64,000 nt of DNA from Chaunax sp. Z400 (lineage: Eukaryota > Chordata > Actinopteri > Lophiiformes > Chaunacidae), in NCBI GenBank assembly GCA_037577475.1, contig CM075192.1, forward strand, positions 10,533,408-10,597,407, read 5' to 3'. How positions within the stretch are numbered: position 1 is the first letter of the stretch; every line of letters starts with the position of its first letter. Made by a program: the position numbers and the translations under genes. This document shows, in pieces, positions 34,800 through 46,321 of the stretch. The notes below the pieces were generated by a model. That model searched no databases and was not told where the DNA came from. It saw nothing but the letters and a program-made list of their open reading frames with translations.

Positions 34800-36283
34800 A
34801 ACTATTGAATGTGTTTTTTTCCCTTTTTTATAAAATGTGTTTTTGCCAATAATTGTTTCTTTTTTTAAAGGGTCATAGCTTTCCAGTCCAGGATCCAATG
34901 GCAGCATTAACGTGTGTCTCTTTTAATGTTAAGATGTTTACATGTGATGTGATTATTAACGTGTTTTAATGCACAGGCAAAGTGCTGGTTGCCGTTTATC
35001 TTCCTTTACTTGTGTTTCAGTGTGTTTAGTATAGTGTTGATTTATAGTTTTATGTTTTTTGGTACTGGAGCTGGTGTACTGGGAGTTCACTGTTTGATTT
35101 GCGGTGACACTAGTAGTACTTGAGGTGTTTTATAATGGTTTGTTTTTACCAATAGGACACTACCAGTGCATTTGGTGGGTTAATTGGTGTGCCACCACCA
35201 ACAGCTGGATTAATTATTTAGATATTTTATAATTCTCATAATCAGGATTTAAGTGACCCTGATTTCAATAAATCATACTTTCATGGCAGTTAAACTGATT
35301 GTCGGCTTCCTTATTGAAGTTCACCTGCATTTGGTTTCTTTCTGTCACAATTTAACATCATTTCTACAGGGCACAGGGCTAGTAATTAAGAGGTATTGCT
35401 TGTGTATTAGTGTCAGCCTGTTCTAGTTGTTTTTTTTAAAAAGGTAATTAAAATTTTATCCTTTCTTTCATTAACCTTAAATCGTCTGCATGCCACATTG
35501 GAAATGGATCAAACTGTTCAGCTGTACCCACAGCACAGTGGGCCACCTGCCCACCACCAATCAGCACACAGACATTTAACAGAGCATTTGGCAGCTAAGA
35601 AGATATTTCTCTCAGGAAGTAATGGAGACCAAACCAGAACAAAATGGAGAGCAGATATTGGACTTGGGCACAACTCAAAGTAAATACAATTACAAAGACA
35701 TTATCTATTGGGTGTGTTAATATGAAACATTTAACATGCTTTGCATATAAGGTTATGTTGGTATAGCCTGGGTTCCCTCCTCGTGACCATAGACAAATCA
35801 GTCAAACCTGATTCATGGAAATTCTCTAAAGATCAAGGACCTGGTGGTGGTGCAGAATACCCACTCTGTAGGTGCAGAAGTTTTGGTGCAGCTGTCAGGT
35901 CTGTGGTTTCTCTTTATGTTAGTAGAAAGTGGCAAGTGACCAAATGCTTCCTCGTTTTGTCTTTCCTTGGGCTTCGTGCCTCAGTAATCGGCTGGCATAC
36001 TGACAGAGCAGTAGGGATTTATCCCAAGTGTCAGCCCCTATCTGACATGTTGATTCACTGTCCAGTGGACTGCAACAAACCCATGCAGCCGCGGCACACA
36101 AGAGCAGGGCCTGCAGTGTCACCTGTGGCATCAGAGAGTCTGCACCATCTTGGCAGAGCTCGAAATTCTGTTAATCCAAAAACAAAGGAACAGTTTCACA
36201 TATTTGTGGAATATCATTATTTCCTTTCAGTGTTAGATGAGATGATTGGCACCACTTTACCAATATGAAGCTATTGCCAAGAT

Positions 36284-36385
36284 ATATTTATTTCAGCTTA
36301 GCACAGATGCCTGAAACAGAGAGAGACAATTTGCCTTGCTCTTTTCAAAAGCCACGTACCAACACCGCTACAGCTGTCTACTGAA
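36284..36385 (+). repeat. Dispersed repeat family C, degraded partial copy
   Basis: CAGCTTAGCACAGATGCCTG, AAACAGAGAGAG, TTGCTCTTTTCAAAAG and CGTACCAACACCGCTACAGC follow the order of the 3' half of the repeat whose 5' half is at 48791-49035 and 53880-54048. Recognition is partly from memory of the percomorph consensus. Confidence 0.45.
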
Positions 36386-39196
36386 CACTGCAAATCCAGT
36401 GTGTTTAGAAGGCTATAATTGTGCTGGCATGGATCTGGTTAACATAATAGAAGAGGTATTCCACCAACTATTAATGCCGTACAGTGCGGTAAAGTGGCTT
36501 GTGGTGCGTTCATTTTCCCCCCTTATTATTACATTTTGGAGCTTCAGCTTCGTAGACCCCCATTCATTTTGGACTACCTCACAGCGCCCCGCCCCCATAC
36601 AACCTCTGATTTACAGAGAGGTATTCCCACTACGGAACCCCTGAAATTCCAAAAGTCCATAGTCTGTTAGAATATCTCTATTACATTAGCTAGATCTACG
36701 TTTGGCTGTTTCCTCTTTAAGATATCCATTCGATTTAATTTCAAAAACTTCTGTAGAGTCTGAGTGACTTTGAAGGCGTCCTGTTGCAATCATGCGTCAA
36801 CCCTTAACTGACCAATCAGCAGTCACGAGCAGGATGCTGGCGGTTTGTGGGCAAAATCGCTTTCCCTTGTAAGAAAAACGAAAGAACATTGGTGTGTTTT
36901 CATTTCACCTCTGAAATATAATCTATAGCATATTTTCGCCAACTAAAATAAAATGTGGGCTTTTTATGTAGAAGTGGGTGAAAATAATTATTTTAGCCGT
37001 TTAGCTCCATTCACTCTCATTCTGAGGACTCCTTCGCGAGCGCCCTCTGGAATTGATAGTTGACTCCGGTACAGTGGAATTAATAAGAAGTGAACACTCT
37101 GCACATAGACGGCCGGTTCATCTCTAAACCGGTGGGATATGTCTGACGATGCCACCCACCCCCTCCTCAACTCACATGACTGTGATTAGAGCAGTGTCGT
37201 GTTGACAGAGGGAGGGATGGAGCGCGATGAATGACATTTTCTCTTCACACAGCTCACACCCAGAAGCCCAACTTCTAATCACAGGCAGAGGACTGGCCAC
37301 GATTTTCGGGTAATTAAACTTTAAAATAAGAAAAACAGTACATTCTCTACGTAGCATTGTTGTATCTGTACTAAATTTGATTTTCATCCATGCATGTCTG
37401 TGCAGATAGTTTGTTGTGTGATGCATGTTCAACGCGGTTTAGTGTTGGAGTTAGTGGTCTGCTCTGAAATACCGCACTGTTAAAACACTCTTTTGGAAGT
37501 TCAACCCACAGATTCAAAATTTTACCAAAGTAAAAGTTTAAAAAAGTGCACGCCACTACATTGTTGAGTGTAATCCACTACATTTCGGAGGGAAAGATTA
37601 GACTTTTACTACTTATGAAGTAAACAGATTTTATTGATAACAAAGTCATTATTGATCCTGCTTAACGGTGTGATTCTTTTTCAGTTCCTTTATTGATTCC
37701 TGATTAATTCAATTCACCACCACGCCTGTTCTATTTTCTTTGAGTGTAAACTCAGAGCAGAGAATAAGAGTCTTTGACATATCATGTATCCCTCTGGCAT
37801 CCTCCAAAACACCATACAACACATTCATCATGTCATATGACATACAATCCATTACTTTGCTGAGCCTAGAGTGGTGTTTGTTGTTTTGGATATATGCTAT
37901 GGAGAAGATTGCCAACCTTCAGAGTCACCTTGAAATTATCTTTACAACCAGATAGTTAAGTTGTGTGCACACCAGCAGACATGACAGAGAAAAGATAAGA
38001 GTCCAAATGGGAAAAAAAAAATCTGTAAAGCTCAAACACCAACATCATCAATCCAGCCTAACAACAAAGATATATTACAAATTCTGTTAGCAATAACTTA
38101 TTTCACATCATGCAATAAAAAAGTGTAAAAAAAAAAAAGATTCGTAGAAAAATCTGAATTTTAAAAAGCTCAACTAATGTCATGGTTATTTATGTGTAAA
38201 AGTTGGTGAGGCTATAGAATGTAAAGTTTGCCTGATATGATCCGGATTTTTTTTTACCTGAGCCATAAAATGTAATTCTTTTGAGAAGTATAGGTATGGC
38301 AGTGAATTTTCGTATTGCGATATATTGTTGTATTTGTAGCATATTGCGATATAATATAAAATTCCAAAATTCTTGTTTTGACATTACCGGCACAGAAAAT
38401 GGAGGAAATGCATCATGAATTTAATATTTAGAATATTTTTTATGCTTTATGATTAACTTGCCAAAAATGACAACCGTGGCTTTTTCAGATTAATAAAACA
38501 AACACTAACAAAAACTTAATATGAAAATAAAATATTCTTGAAAGTAACCCACTAACTTACAAATAATGTTCTTATGATTTTGTCATTTTTAAATCAAACA
38601 ATGAAACATTTGGTCACCTTTCTTCGTGAAATAAAGCCATACTTTGGACAATTTCTTTCTATTCACCATGAATCCTTGTTCCAAGTTTCCAACAAGCATG
38701 AGTTTGACTGCCTTAGTTTTGCAAAGTGCAACTGCCAGAGGACACAAGCCAGTATCAATAAAAGGAATGAATACGTTTGGCAGCACACAATTCCAATGGA
38801 TCCAACAACAATCAGAACCAGTTTTCAAATGGAACATCCTTGTTTTTGTCTTGACTACATTTATCTATCAGCTGTAGTTTTTGCACATGAAGATTTTACA
38901 TATTAAGCATATCATCCATATAAAAAGTATAGTTTTTATAAAGATAAACTACACAGCATCATTTATGCACCATAACTACGAACCTAATTACTTATACAGA
39001 TCTGTTGTTTCCATCTGTGAGAAGACACCGACAACTAAGAAAATGTTTCTAGAAATAAAAACTGACAACTGACTTAGATCTTTTTAAAAATAAATTCTGA
39101 AAATAATAAATTAATGTACAACATCCAACATGAAGAAAGAGGGATGGTTTATGTGTTGGAATAAGTAGTGTGTGCTTTATACTCTCAGTTGCAGGC

Positions 39197-41316
39197 ATGA
39201 GGGTGCTACACTGGTTCATGCTGGTAGTGACCATCCTGCTGCTGGTGTGCGAGGTCGCCATCAGTCAGCTCTGCAACTCATACATCACCCTGGTGGATGG
39301 TTTTCACACACTCTTCATCCTGGTGCGCATGGCTCTTATTCCTCGAACCGCGAGCACCGTAAATCCTCCTCTCTCCTCTTTGGACTCCCCTGCATCTCCT
39401 CCACATCCTTCCTCCTCCTCCTCAGCAGCACTTCCTGCCAACCTGCCTGCAGAGTCCTCCATCCAGCCTCTACCTGGTACCCAGGCCACCACTGATGAAT
39501 CAGCCCTCCCAGATCAGCCTCCCTCTCCCCCTCTCAGCAGCAGCCTGTCCTACACTGACTACAGGATTCAGGTTATGGGTGATTTCATTTCCGCTCTCCT
39601 CCTGCTCTCTCTGTGTGTCTCTTACATTCTGGAAATCTTAGGCTCTTCCCAGGAGATGGAACCAGCAAAGAACCTTCTGATACTAGTGCAGGTCAGCACT
39701 GTGAGTCTGCTCCATAAGATACTGGTGCTCTGCCTAAACTGGTATCAACAGGCCTCAAAGACTAAATATCCTGAAGGTAACATCACTGATGGATTAAAGG
39801 TTCAATATGACAGCTGATACACAAATAAAAACTACAACAATATATTGAATCATTTTTTATAAGCAATTAATAGGAACAACATTTGGGTTGCCATGTTGTA
39901 TTTATCCTCCTCCTGCAAGACATTTGCTTTATCTGTTTAGCTCTACATTTCCTCAAAGACATTATTCTGGAGGAATATAGCTCCAGGACATCTAGAGAAA
40001 AAAATCCACAATCATTATTGTGAAAGCTCGTTAATTAATGACTCAATAAAGGCCGACAGTCGTGACTTTGCTCTGGTATTGACTGGGGGCTACACACCAC
40101 TGCCCAAAGGTTGACACCCAAAAATGTCCCAAACGCAGCGAAATAGTTTAAGAATAAGTAAATACAGGTAAAGGGTTGGGTGTCTGTAGATATACACACT
40201 GCCACACACTTCCAGTGGGTCATAAGTGATGATTGAGAGGGATTACTTTTCTATGAGTCTACGATTCTTCAAATTCCTGCATATTATGCATTTAAAGAAG
40301 GAAACATGGGAAAACAAGGGAAACGAAACAGACAGAGAATATTATGTATGTGTAAAACAAAAATGAAATCAACACATTTGAGGATAAACACTTTTCTATG
40401 GCTTTGCAAGAAGCTGTTCCAGATTTCACTTTTGGTTTTCAGCCTTGGAAAAAAAATCCATAAGTTCTGCCCTGAAAAGATCTGATAGCTGAAGAGCTGA
40501 AAAGCTAAAAAAAAAAAGGATCTCCTTTCTGAAAGGGGCTAATCTCTACAAGAAGAATGCAGAATCTGTAGGCAAGGGACAAGATTTTGGTATCATAAGA
40601 TAGAAAACATGAACAATCCCACGGTGCTCTGATCTCCCAGTCTGGGCAGAACCAGCTAACAGGACCACAAGCTGTTAGTTAGTAGCAGTGAGCAGCTTTG
40701 TTAGCAACATGTAAAGCTATCTGCCCATCAGGAAACTCCATAAAGGTGAAGGAGGACAGCTGGAGGACAACAGAGGGAAAGCCAGAAAATATTTTCTCCA
40801 TACTAAAATCAGTGAAATATAAAGTTGTGTTTCTCTTCAGTAATCGATGAGTCAAAACCAAACATCACTGTCGCTACGGAAACTGTTTTACTGCAGAAGA
40901 ATGAAGTCAATCTATAGTCAGCTATAAGGAACACCAAACAGTGTCCGTGTTTGTTTTTCATCCCTCTGTTTGACTCCACACAGTCTTGGGTGAAGAAGAA
41001 GCCAGAGGCGAGGCTGATCCGGGGCAACTCCAACATGATCCCAGAGCTGTGGATGACTCACTCCACAATGGGGCACTTATCATCTGTAACCCAAATGCCT
41101 CCGTCATCCCTGACACTGACGCTCAAACCCCAGAACTGCCTTCAACTGCACCTCAACAGGACAGCAAGGACTGTGAAGAGGAGGCCAGTGCTGCAGATCT
41201 GAGTCATTCAAAGGATATTTCCAAAGACAGCGCCCACATGGGACATCTTGGTAAGTTTGGTTTAGCTCCTTGTGCTGTCACCTGTCTCACCTTTTTATCC
41301 CTTCAATTTATTTATA

Positions 41317-41373
<57 letters not shown>

Positions 41374-41380
41374 ATATATA

Positions 41381-41415
<35 letters not shown>

Positions 41416-43726
41416 ATCTGCTGAGATGTCATTTGAAATTCATATGATAGTCACAAGTTACTTCGGAAAATGTGATGTTTTTCCTGTTCTCTTTATGACC
41501 CGACGCAGATGAACTGCAGCTCTAATCACAAGTGTTAAAAGGATCTTGTGTGTTCTACCCCTTCAGGCAGTCAAAATTCATCTAATACCTCTCCAGTCTG
41601 CAAGTCACATGACACTGAGAGGCCTGTACCTACCAGCCAGTGGCCAGTCTGCCTCCTGCCGTTCATCCATGTCATTCAGGGCCTTTGCTCTTCCCTCTTC
41701 GCTCTGATCCACAGCGTGGTGAAGCTGCTGTACATGCCAGACGGCCTGCACAGCCCTGGAGCCTCTAGCTTCCTGGTCTACTTGGATCCATGCCTCTCCG
41801 TGCTGGCTATTATCATTCTCATCGCCACAGTTGCACCACTGGTCAGTCAGAAGAAGATCATAAAAAGGATTTATTTGTGTTGCTCATATTTGCTCCAGCT
41901 GTATCCAACCCTGCGGTGACTTTTGCTGTTGTTTCTCCTCTCTCCAGCTGCACAGGTGTGGACTGCTGCTGCTCCAGGCCTCGCCTCCACACATTTGTGT
42001 ATCCGATCTTGGAGGCAGGATTGCCAGCGTTCCTGGGGTGAAGGGTGTGCATGAACTCCACATCTGGCAGTTAAATGAATCCTTCATAGTGGCCTCTGTC
42101 CATGTGCACTGCCATGCTGGCTTTCGAGCACACAGGTGACGTGGAAAGGTTTGGCATTTCTACTGGTGGCTCTAACCTCTCATCCTGATCAGTTCTGATC
42201 AGCTGGAAGGTGGAGTTAACTTTAAGTAACCTGACAGTAGAACTGAAAACCTACAATATGTGTTTCCAGTTCAGAGACTGCAAACCTCCACCAATGCTAA
42301 GCATCCTTTCTCCCCACAAATGACTTTCCTATTTATATGCAACACCTGTATTTAGATTCTTCCACCATGAAAACATACACCTACAAATTGGATCTGTCCA
42401 GAAGTTTTTCCTTTATCCTTAAGTCCTTTATTCAGATCCACTCCTAATCCTACTATCCACACAAATGGGTTCTTCCTTGCTTCGTGCCCAACCTTCAGCA
42501 AAGTCTCATGAAAATCCATCATGTAGATTTTCTGCAACCCTGCCAACAGATAGAAAAACCAACAAATGGAATCGATCACCTCACCTCCTTGGTGAAGGTA
42601 ATAATACACCAGTATTAAATTGTAGGTAAAGACAGTAGCTGTGAGGCTTCACATTGTTGGAATTGGGGTTATCTGTCAAAAAAATCCAATTACTGGTTTA
42701 TATAGTCTGATTATGTTTTCTTTCATGTTTAAATGGGACACAGCAGACGTATCATCCATCCTTCTGTTTTATACATGTGCTCCACCCTGGACAGGTCACT
42801 AGTTTTTCACAGGGCTTAAGGGTTGGATCTAAGTAATACTCTGGATGTAGTGATCCAGTGTCTAAATCTATAGCGCTCATGGAAAATGTGCTACTGTGAC
42901 ATAACAAATAATAAAGCTACTAATACTGCTACAGACTTGAACTAAATTGTAGCTAAAACTATGCTGATTCAGTTAGGGGTCAAATTTGACGAATCTTCAA
43001 ATGTTACTGAAGAAATCCACCATCAGTGAAATATTGTTTTTCTTGAATAACTATCAAACTAATGATACCAATGTGATTCTAAGGGTTTTCATGGTCAAGG
43101 AGTCACATTATGAGGGTCAAACTGTCATGGGACTATTACTTTTAGGTGTAATGAAATAATGGGGGAACTGAACTGCCTTGCTGCAGGTTTGTCTAGTGAA
43201 TGTATTAATTCATTTTAGATTTTATGGGTGTTTACTACGGAAGCATATTGCATTCACTTGTGAAAAAAATTTTTGCTATGTTTTTGAGAATTAATTACAT
43301 AGTTATCTCATTAATTCAGAAAAACAAAAGTTTTCATGTAAACATTAAATAGTTTACTGACTAATTATCATAAATATTTTTATGTCCAGATTAAAAACTA
43401 TATGTTTTCTTAATAGGTGTGCTGATCTGGTGTCAGGCGTCACCAAGGTGCTTCAGAGTATCGGAGTGAATTGGTGCACCATTCAGCCAGAGTTTGCTTC
43501 CAGCTCTGGTTCCTCTGCAGGCAGTGATGGCGCCTCCCCTGTCGTCCACATAGAGGACACCTCCCTGCCTCGTCTCCCGGCCTGCAGCCTCGCCTGTGCA
43601 AAGGCTTGCGCTGACAGTATGTGCTGTTCTCCTGTTGAAGAGGAGAGTAGGACCCTGCAGGAGCCACCAGCTGGAGAACCAAAGGAAGAGCCTCAGGCAC
43701 TGGTCATTGAGAACACAATCCATTGA
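39197..43726 (+). CDS. Divergent zinc transporter 1-like protein (SLC30A1 family) lacking both HxxxD aspartates
   Basis: Exons 39197-39776, 40984-41250, 41567-41841, 41948-42135 and 43417-43726 join in phase to 539 residues. The fold follows ZnT1: TM1 with CEVAISQ, TM2 LVDGFHTLFILV, a YRIQVMGDFISALLLLSLC TM3, TM4 ending LVLCLNW, TM5-6 HVIQGLCSSLFALIHS and YLDPCLSVLAIIILI. The cytosolic domain has VHELHIWQLNESFIVAS, WCTIQPEFAS and the Cys-rich ACSLACAKACADSMCC, matching ZnT1's CELACRTQC...CC. In ZnTs zinc is held by HxxxD in TM2 and TM5. Here both histidines remain (H37, H317), but the aspartate positions are I41 and G321. The His-rich loop is absent and residues about 50-115 are a Pro/Ser-rich insertion. 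It may be a non-transporting partner subunit, as known for ZnT6, or use other ligands. The ATG at 39197 aligns with the ZnT1 start; an upstream TTGCAG could be an acceptor for a 5' UTR exon. Confidence 0.88.
39777..40983 (+). other. Intron 1 of the ZnT1-like gene
   Basis: A 1.2-kb intron. About 40520-40930 (phrases such as GGGGCTAATCTCTACAAGAA, CAATCCCACGGTGCTCTGAT, CCAGCTAACAGGACCACAAG, AAACTGTTTTACTGCAGAAG) resembles a dispersed percomorph repeat known to me from memory. I see nothing coding. Confidence 0.5.
41315..41413. repeat. (TA)n microsatellite in intron 2 of the ZnT1-like gene
   Basis: About 100 bases of nearly pure TA with two TCTA interruptions, roughly 65 bases after the exon 2 donor. 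Confidence 0.95.
42136..43416 (+). other. Intron 4 of the ZnT1-like gene
   Basis: A 1.3-kb intron carrying a dispersed repeat at 42345-42607 and a short piece (42781-42820, CCACCCTGGACAGGTCACTA, then CACAGGGCT) of the repeat also seen at 51001-51120. Confidence 0.75.
42345..42607 (+). repeat. Dispersed teleost repeat family E, copy 1
   Basis: It contains TCAGCAAAGTCTCATGAAAA, ATCCATCATGTAGATTTTCT, GCAACCCTGCCAACAGATAG and the ending CACCTCCTTGGTGAAGGTAA. The second copy at 49125-49360 has the corresponding GAAAATCCCTCCAGTAGTGT, TATCCTGCTGACAAACAAAC and TTTGGTGGAGGTAGTAA. I recognise the family as widespread in fishes. Confidence 0.7.
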
Positions 43727-44990
43727 CCGCCATTTTAACCTAATAATTGTAACGGAGAAAGATTTTTGAATCATCTGATATCCATGTACTAAAGTAAAAA
43801 TAAAGATGATCGATGTCATCTGTCTCAAATCATTGCCTGCATTTTGCGTGTAAATGTTCCTCTCTGACATTAACACGGTGCTGCCAAAGATTTTTATGTG
43901 ATATAAAATGTATTAATCCAATAAAAATGTCAAAACATCAAAGGAAAGTAGAAGAACAAGTCCAAATAGAAATTTAACTTGATACTGCATTATGAGTTCT
44001 TGATACTCAAGAGCTGTGCTTAAGTACAACTCTGAGTTATGCTCCACTGAGGTCTCCTTCTGAAACCAAGATGGTGATGAAAATGACTTGGAGGATGGCA
44101 GCACCGAGGGAGCCTGTGAATACTTCATCCTCAGATTACTGTATAATGACACTCATTCTAACCATGGCTATAATGAGAGTTGGAGGATATTCTCAAACTG
44201 ACTGGACAGAGCAGATCTTAGCTGAGAAGTGAAAATGATCTATTATTATTATTATCAGTTTTATCAGATCGTTATTTACCTGAGAATATGCCCTTTCATG
44301 ACAAATTACCGTACATATTAAAAATGAAATACATACAATGTATCTAATTTAAGATACATAAAAAACGTGTGATCAGTTTGAAAAATATGATGCATGGTGT
44401 GAGAGGGAAAGTAAATAAATAGCCACAATCACAAATAGAATTGGCAAATTGGGGATTTAAAAACGATTCTAAAATGTATTTATTTAAAGTGCAGTGTCTG
44501 CAGATAGCAGCATTAACAAGATATAAACAGCTGTTGCACTTGAAGCACCAAAAATGTGAGGCTGTCTCTTCCATGGCACACATGTTGATGCGTCACATGC
44601 GTCATTGCAAGAAAAGGACAGGTGTAACTAAAACAATAATTACGGCTGAGCATGCGCAGTAATTTCATATCTAAATGGAAAATAATACCAGTTAAACCCG
44701 TGTTTCTCCTACTATGGTATGCCAAAATGGATTTCTGTTCGTGTTAAATTGTAATTCTGGACATGTCTCTTACCTATAATCGCGCAATGTACCACCACCC
44801 TTTTATTTACAGACAGCCAATCACGATGTGTCTGCTTTGCATAATACAGGAAATGCCAGACTATATTTCCTTTTATTGTGCTTATTTTTAAAAAAACGTG
44901 CCTCAAAACATTCAAAGAGTAATTCTAAGGGCAGTCATTACAAATATGTATAATCCATTATAAATTCAAAATAGGAGCCGTAATTTCCGT
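43727..44990. other. Intergenic region upstream of the selenocysteine tRNA gene
   Basis: Besides the poly(A) signals above, I see no gene. Two motifs are worth noting: CATGCGCAG at 44651-44659 (NRF-1-like) and CTTTGCAT at 44835-44842, 7 of 8 bases of an octamer, at -225 relative to the tRNA start. The latter position is where a distal sequence element would be expected. Confidence 0.6.
43799..43804 (+). promoter_or_regulatory. Poly(A) signal of the ZnT1-like gene
   Basis: AATAAA 73 bases after the stop codon. A second AATAAA lies at 43920-43925 and could serve as an alternative. Confidence 0.7.
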
Positions 44991-45009
44991 AACACCATGA
45001 CCGAGGTAG
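44991..45009 (+). promoter_or_regulatory. Proximal sequence element (PSE) of the tRNA-Sec gene
   Basis: AACACCATGACCGAGGTAG at -69 to -51 from the tRNA start. It resembles vertebrate snRNA-type PSEs (CACC.TGAC...GA). Vertebrate tRNA-Sec genes are known to use such external, U6-like promoters rather than internal ones, with the PSE near -66. Confidence 0.65.
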
Positions 45010-45029
45010 GTTTTGCTGCAAGGCGAGTG

Positions 45030-45036
45030 TATATAT
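45030..45036 (+). promoter_or_regulatory. TATA box of the tRNA-Sec gene
   Basis: TATATAT at -30 to -24 relative to the tRNA 5' end, the expected place for a type 3 Pol III promoter. With the PSE it sets transcription of the gene from its first base. Confidence 0.75.
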
Positions 45037-45059
45037 GTTTGAGTCAGCCTATTACAAAT

Positions 45060-45146
45060 GCCCGGATGAGCCTCGGTGGTCCGGGGTGCAGGCTTCAAAC
45101 CTGTAGCTGCTTAGCGGCAGAGTGGTTCAATTCCACCTTTCGGGCG
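45060..45146 (+). tRNA. Selenocysteine tRNA (tRNA-Sec, anticodon TCA)
   Basis: This tRNA reads in-frame UGA as selenocysteine; serine is loaded and then converted. The gene is exactly 87 bases, the usual vertebrate length. The acceptor stem GCCCGGA pairs with TTTCGGGC at the end, the anticodon TCA is at 45095-45097 in GGCTTCAAACC, and the T arm contains GGTTCAATTCC. The long variable arm CTGC-TTAGC-GGCAG and six-pair D stem CCTCGG/CCGGGG are hallmarks of tRNA-Sec. Compared with the human sequence as I remember it, D-stem A-T is replaced by G-C and a variable-arm T-A by C-G, which keeps pairing. Upstream PSE and TATA are present. This is almost certainly a working gene rather than one of the known tRNA-Sec pseudogenes. 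Confidence 0.97.
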
Positions 45147-45339
45147 AAGATTTGTACACCATGTAATTCCGAAAGAGTGTAGATTGCCGTACTAATGCCT
45201 ATTATGTGATTTAATGGATTTATGCATTGCGTATCTCCGACTCTTGCATTTTTGTTGAATAATAGAAACCATGATATCATGAAAATTAGAAATACTATAC
45301 AATCAAGTGGTAATTTTAAGCACCTTGAACAAACTACGA

Positions 45340-45587
45340 ATCTACATCCGCTTCCGCCGAAGAAAAAGATTTCCATCGATTGACAGCCTCTGAAAGCCAA
45401 TCTAAGAGAGGTTCCTTTCCGCCATCCAATCATCTTCCTTGTTGATGTAGGCGGGCCGGTCAATGCGGAAACCGGCCTGTGTGTCTAACCGAGGGATGCC
45501 TGATGTCCTTGCTTGCTTGATTTTGGCATAACGTGCTTTAAAAACTCACCCTGTCCCATTCGGAGGTCTTTGTTTTCTAATTAGACG
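45340..45587 (+). promoter_or_regulatory. mrpl28: mrpl28 promoter and non-coding first exon
   Basis: A more GC-rich stretch with an ETS-type CGCTTCCGCC (about 45349), two CCAAT boxes (GCCAATC near 45399 and CCAATCATC near 45426) and GCGGAAACCGG. ETS and CCAAT boxes are typical of nuclear genes for mitochondrial proteins. A donor ACG|GTAAGA at 45587/45588 fits the acceptor CCACAG|ACGGTCC at 46312, ten bases before the ATG, so exon 1 is untranslated. The start of transcription is not determined. Confidence 0.65.
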
Positions 45588-46311
45588 GTAAGAGAGATGT
45601 TTGAACGTATTCTCAACTGTATCATGGACTCTTAGAAGCCTCTTTTTTGTAACATTAACAGAATAACTGTGTTGTTGGCCTTTGCCATCGAGCGTCCCGT
45701 GTATGAGCATAACGTTATTCACTAGTGCTCCAGACTTCTGCAGTTCACGTCAATGTTAAACAATTTCATATATGATTTAACTTTAAAGCAATCCCACTAC
45801 TTAACTGTCTCTTATCCAGAGACTCTTCAGGCAAGGCAAATGTATTTATACAGCCCACCTCGTACACAGAGGCAATTCAATGTGCATTATATAATTAAAA
45901 ACAATTTATAATCAAATAAATTCAATTTCACAATTAAGAGCAGAAGTACATCCATAAGAAAAATATCAGTAAAGAAGCAAAAGATATATACATCCTGAAA
46001 AAATAAAGAACGAAAATAGAAGTCTCAAAAGTCATTTATTCAAATTCACAATTAGAATTCAATTGTTTTTTGTAAGCAGCAATCTGTGGCCTAGTGTTAT
46101 TAAAGAAAATAACACTGGTCTGGGATTCTGGGCAAAATAGTCAGGGGATTGATTGTTTTCAAGGTATTCAATAAATTGGCAGTCAGTTAATCTGCCTGTA
46201 ATTAATCAACATTTTTGTTCTCAATCATTTAAGACATTTAAAAAAGTTGGCTGAATTTTGTTGCTTGTTATGTGTTCCATCCTGACATTTTCCTTCCTCT
46301 GTTATCCACAG
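45588..46311 (+). other. mrpl28: mrpl28 5' UTR intron
   Basis: A 724-bp intron. About 45834-46020 (AAGGCAAATGTATTTATACA, GAGGCAATTCAATGTGCATT, A-rich) resembles the 5' part of a common dispersed fish repeat. Confidence 0.65.
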
Positions 46312-46321
46312 ACGGTCCATT

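Larger units (their letters stand above)
31151..39196. other. Intergenic region between ppp1r37 and the ZnT1-like gene
   Basis: No gene recognised in 8 kb. Seen here: a C24 tract (32185-32208), a fragment of a dispersed repeat (33645-33710), a palindromic MITE-like element (34714-34799), a partial copy of a GCTTAGCA-containing repeat (36284-36385) and a slightly more CpG-containing stretch with an ACCAATCAGC box (about 36780-37150). The longest frame, 35741-36268, has no recognisable similarity. The promoter of the ZnT1-like gene should lie here but I cannot place it. Confidence 0.7.

Noticed and set aside
35741..36268. A 175-codon open frame in the intergenic region
   Set aside because: It lacks an ATG at the frame start, has no recognisable similarity, and shows no exon-like borders or gene-like codon pattern.
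37547..37972. Metal-response-element cores (TGCACGC at 37547, TGCACAC at 37966) upstream of the ZnT1-like gene
   Set aside because: The seven-base core is expected about once per kilobase by chance, and the transcription start is unknown.
41270..41512. Open frames across the TA repeat giving YIYIYI proteins
   Set aside because: Translation of a microsatellite inside an intron of the ZnT1-like gene.
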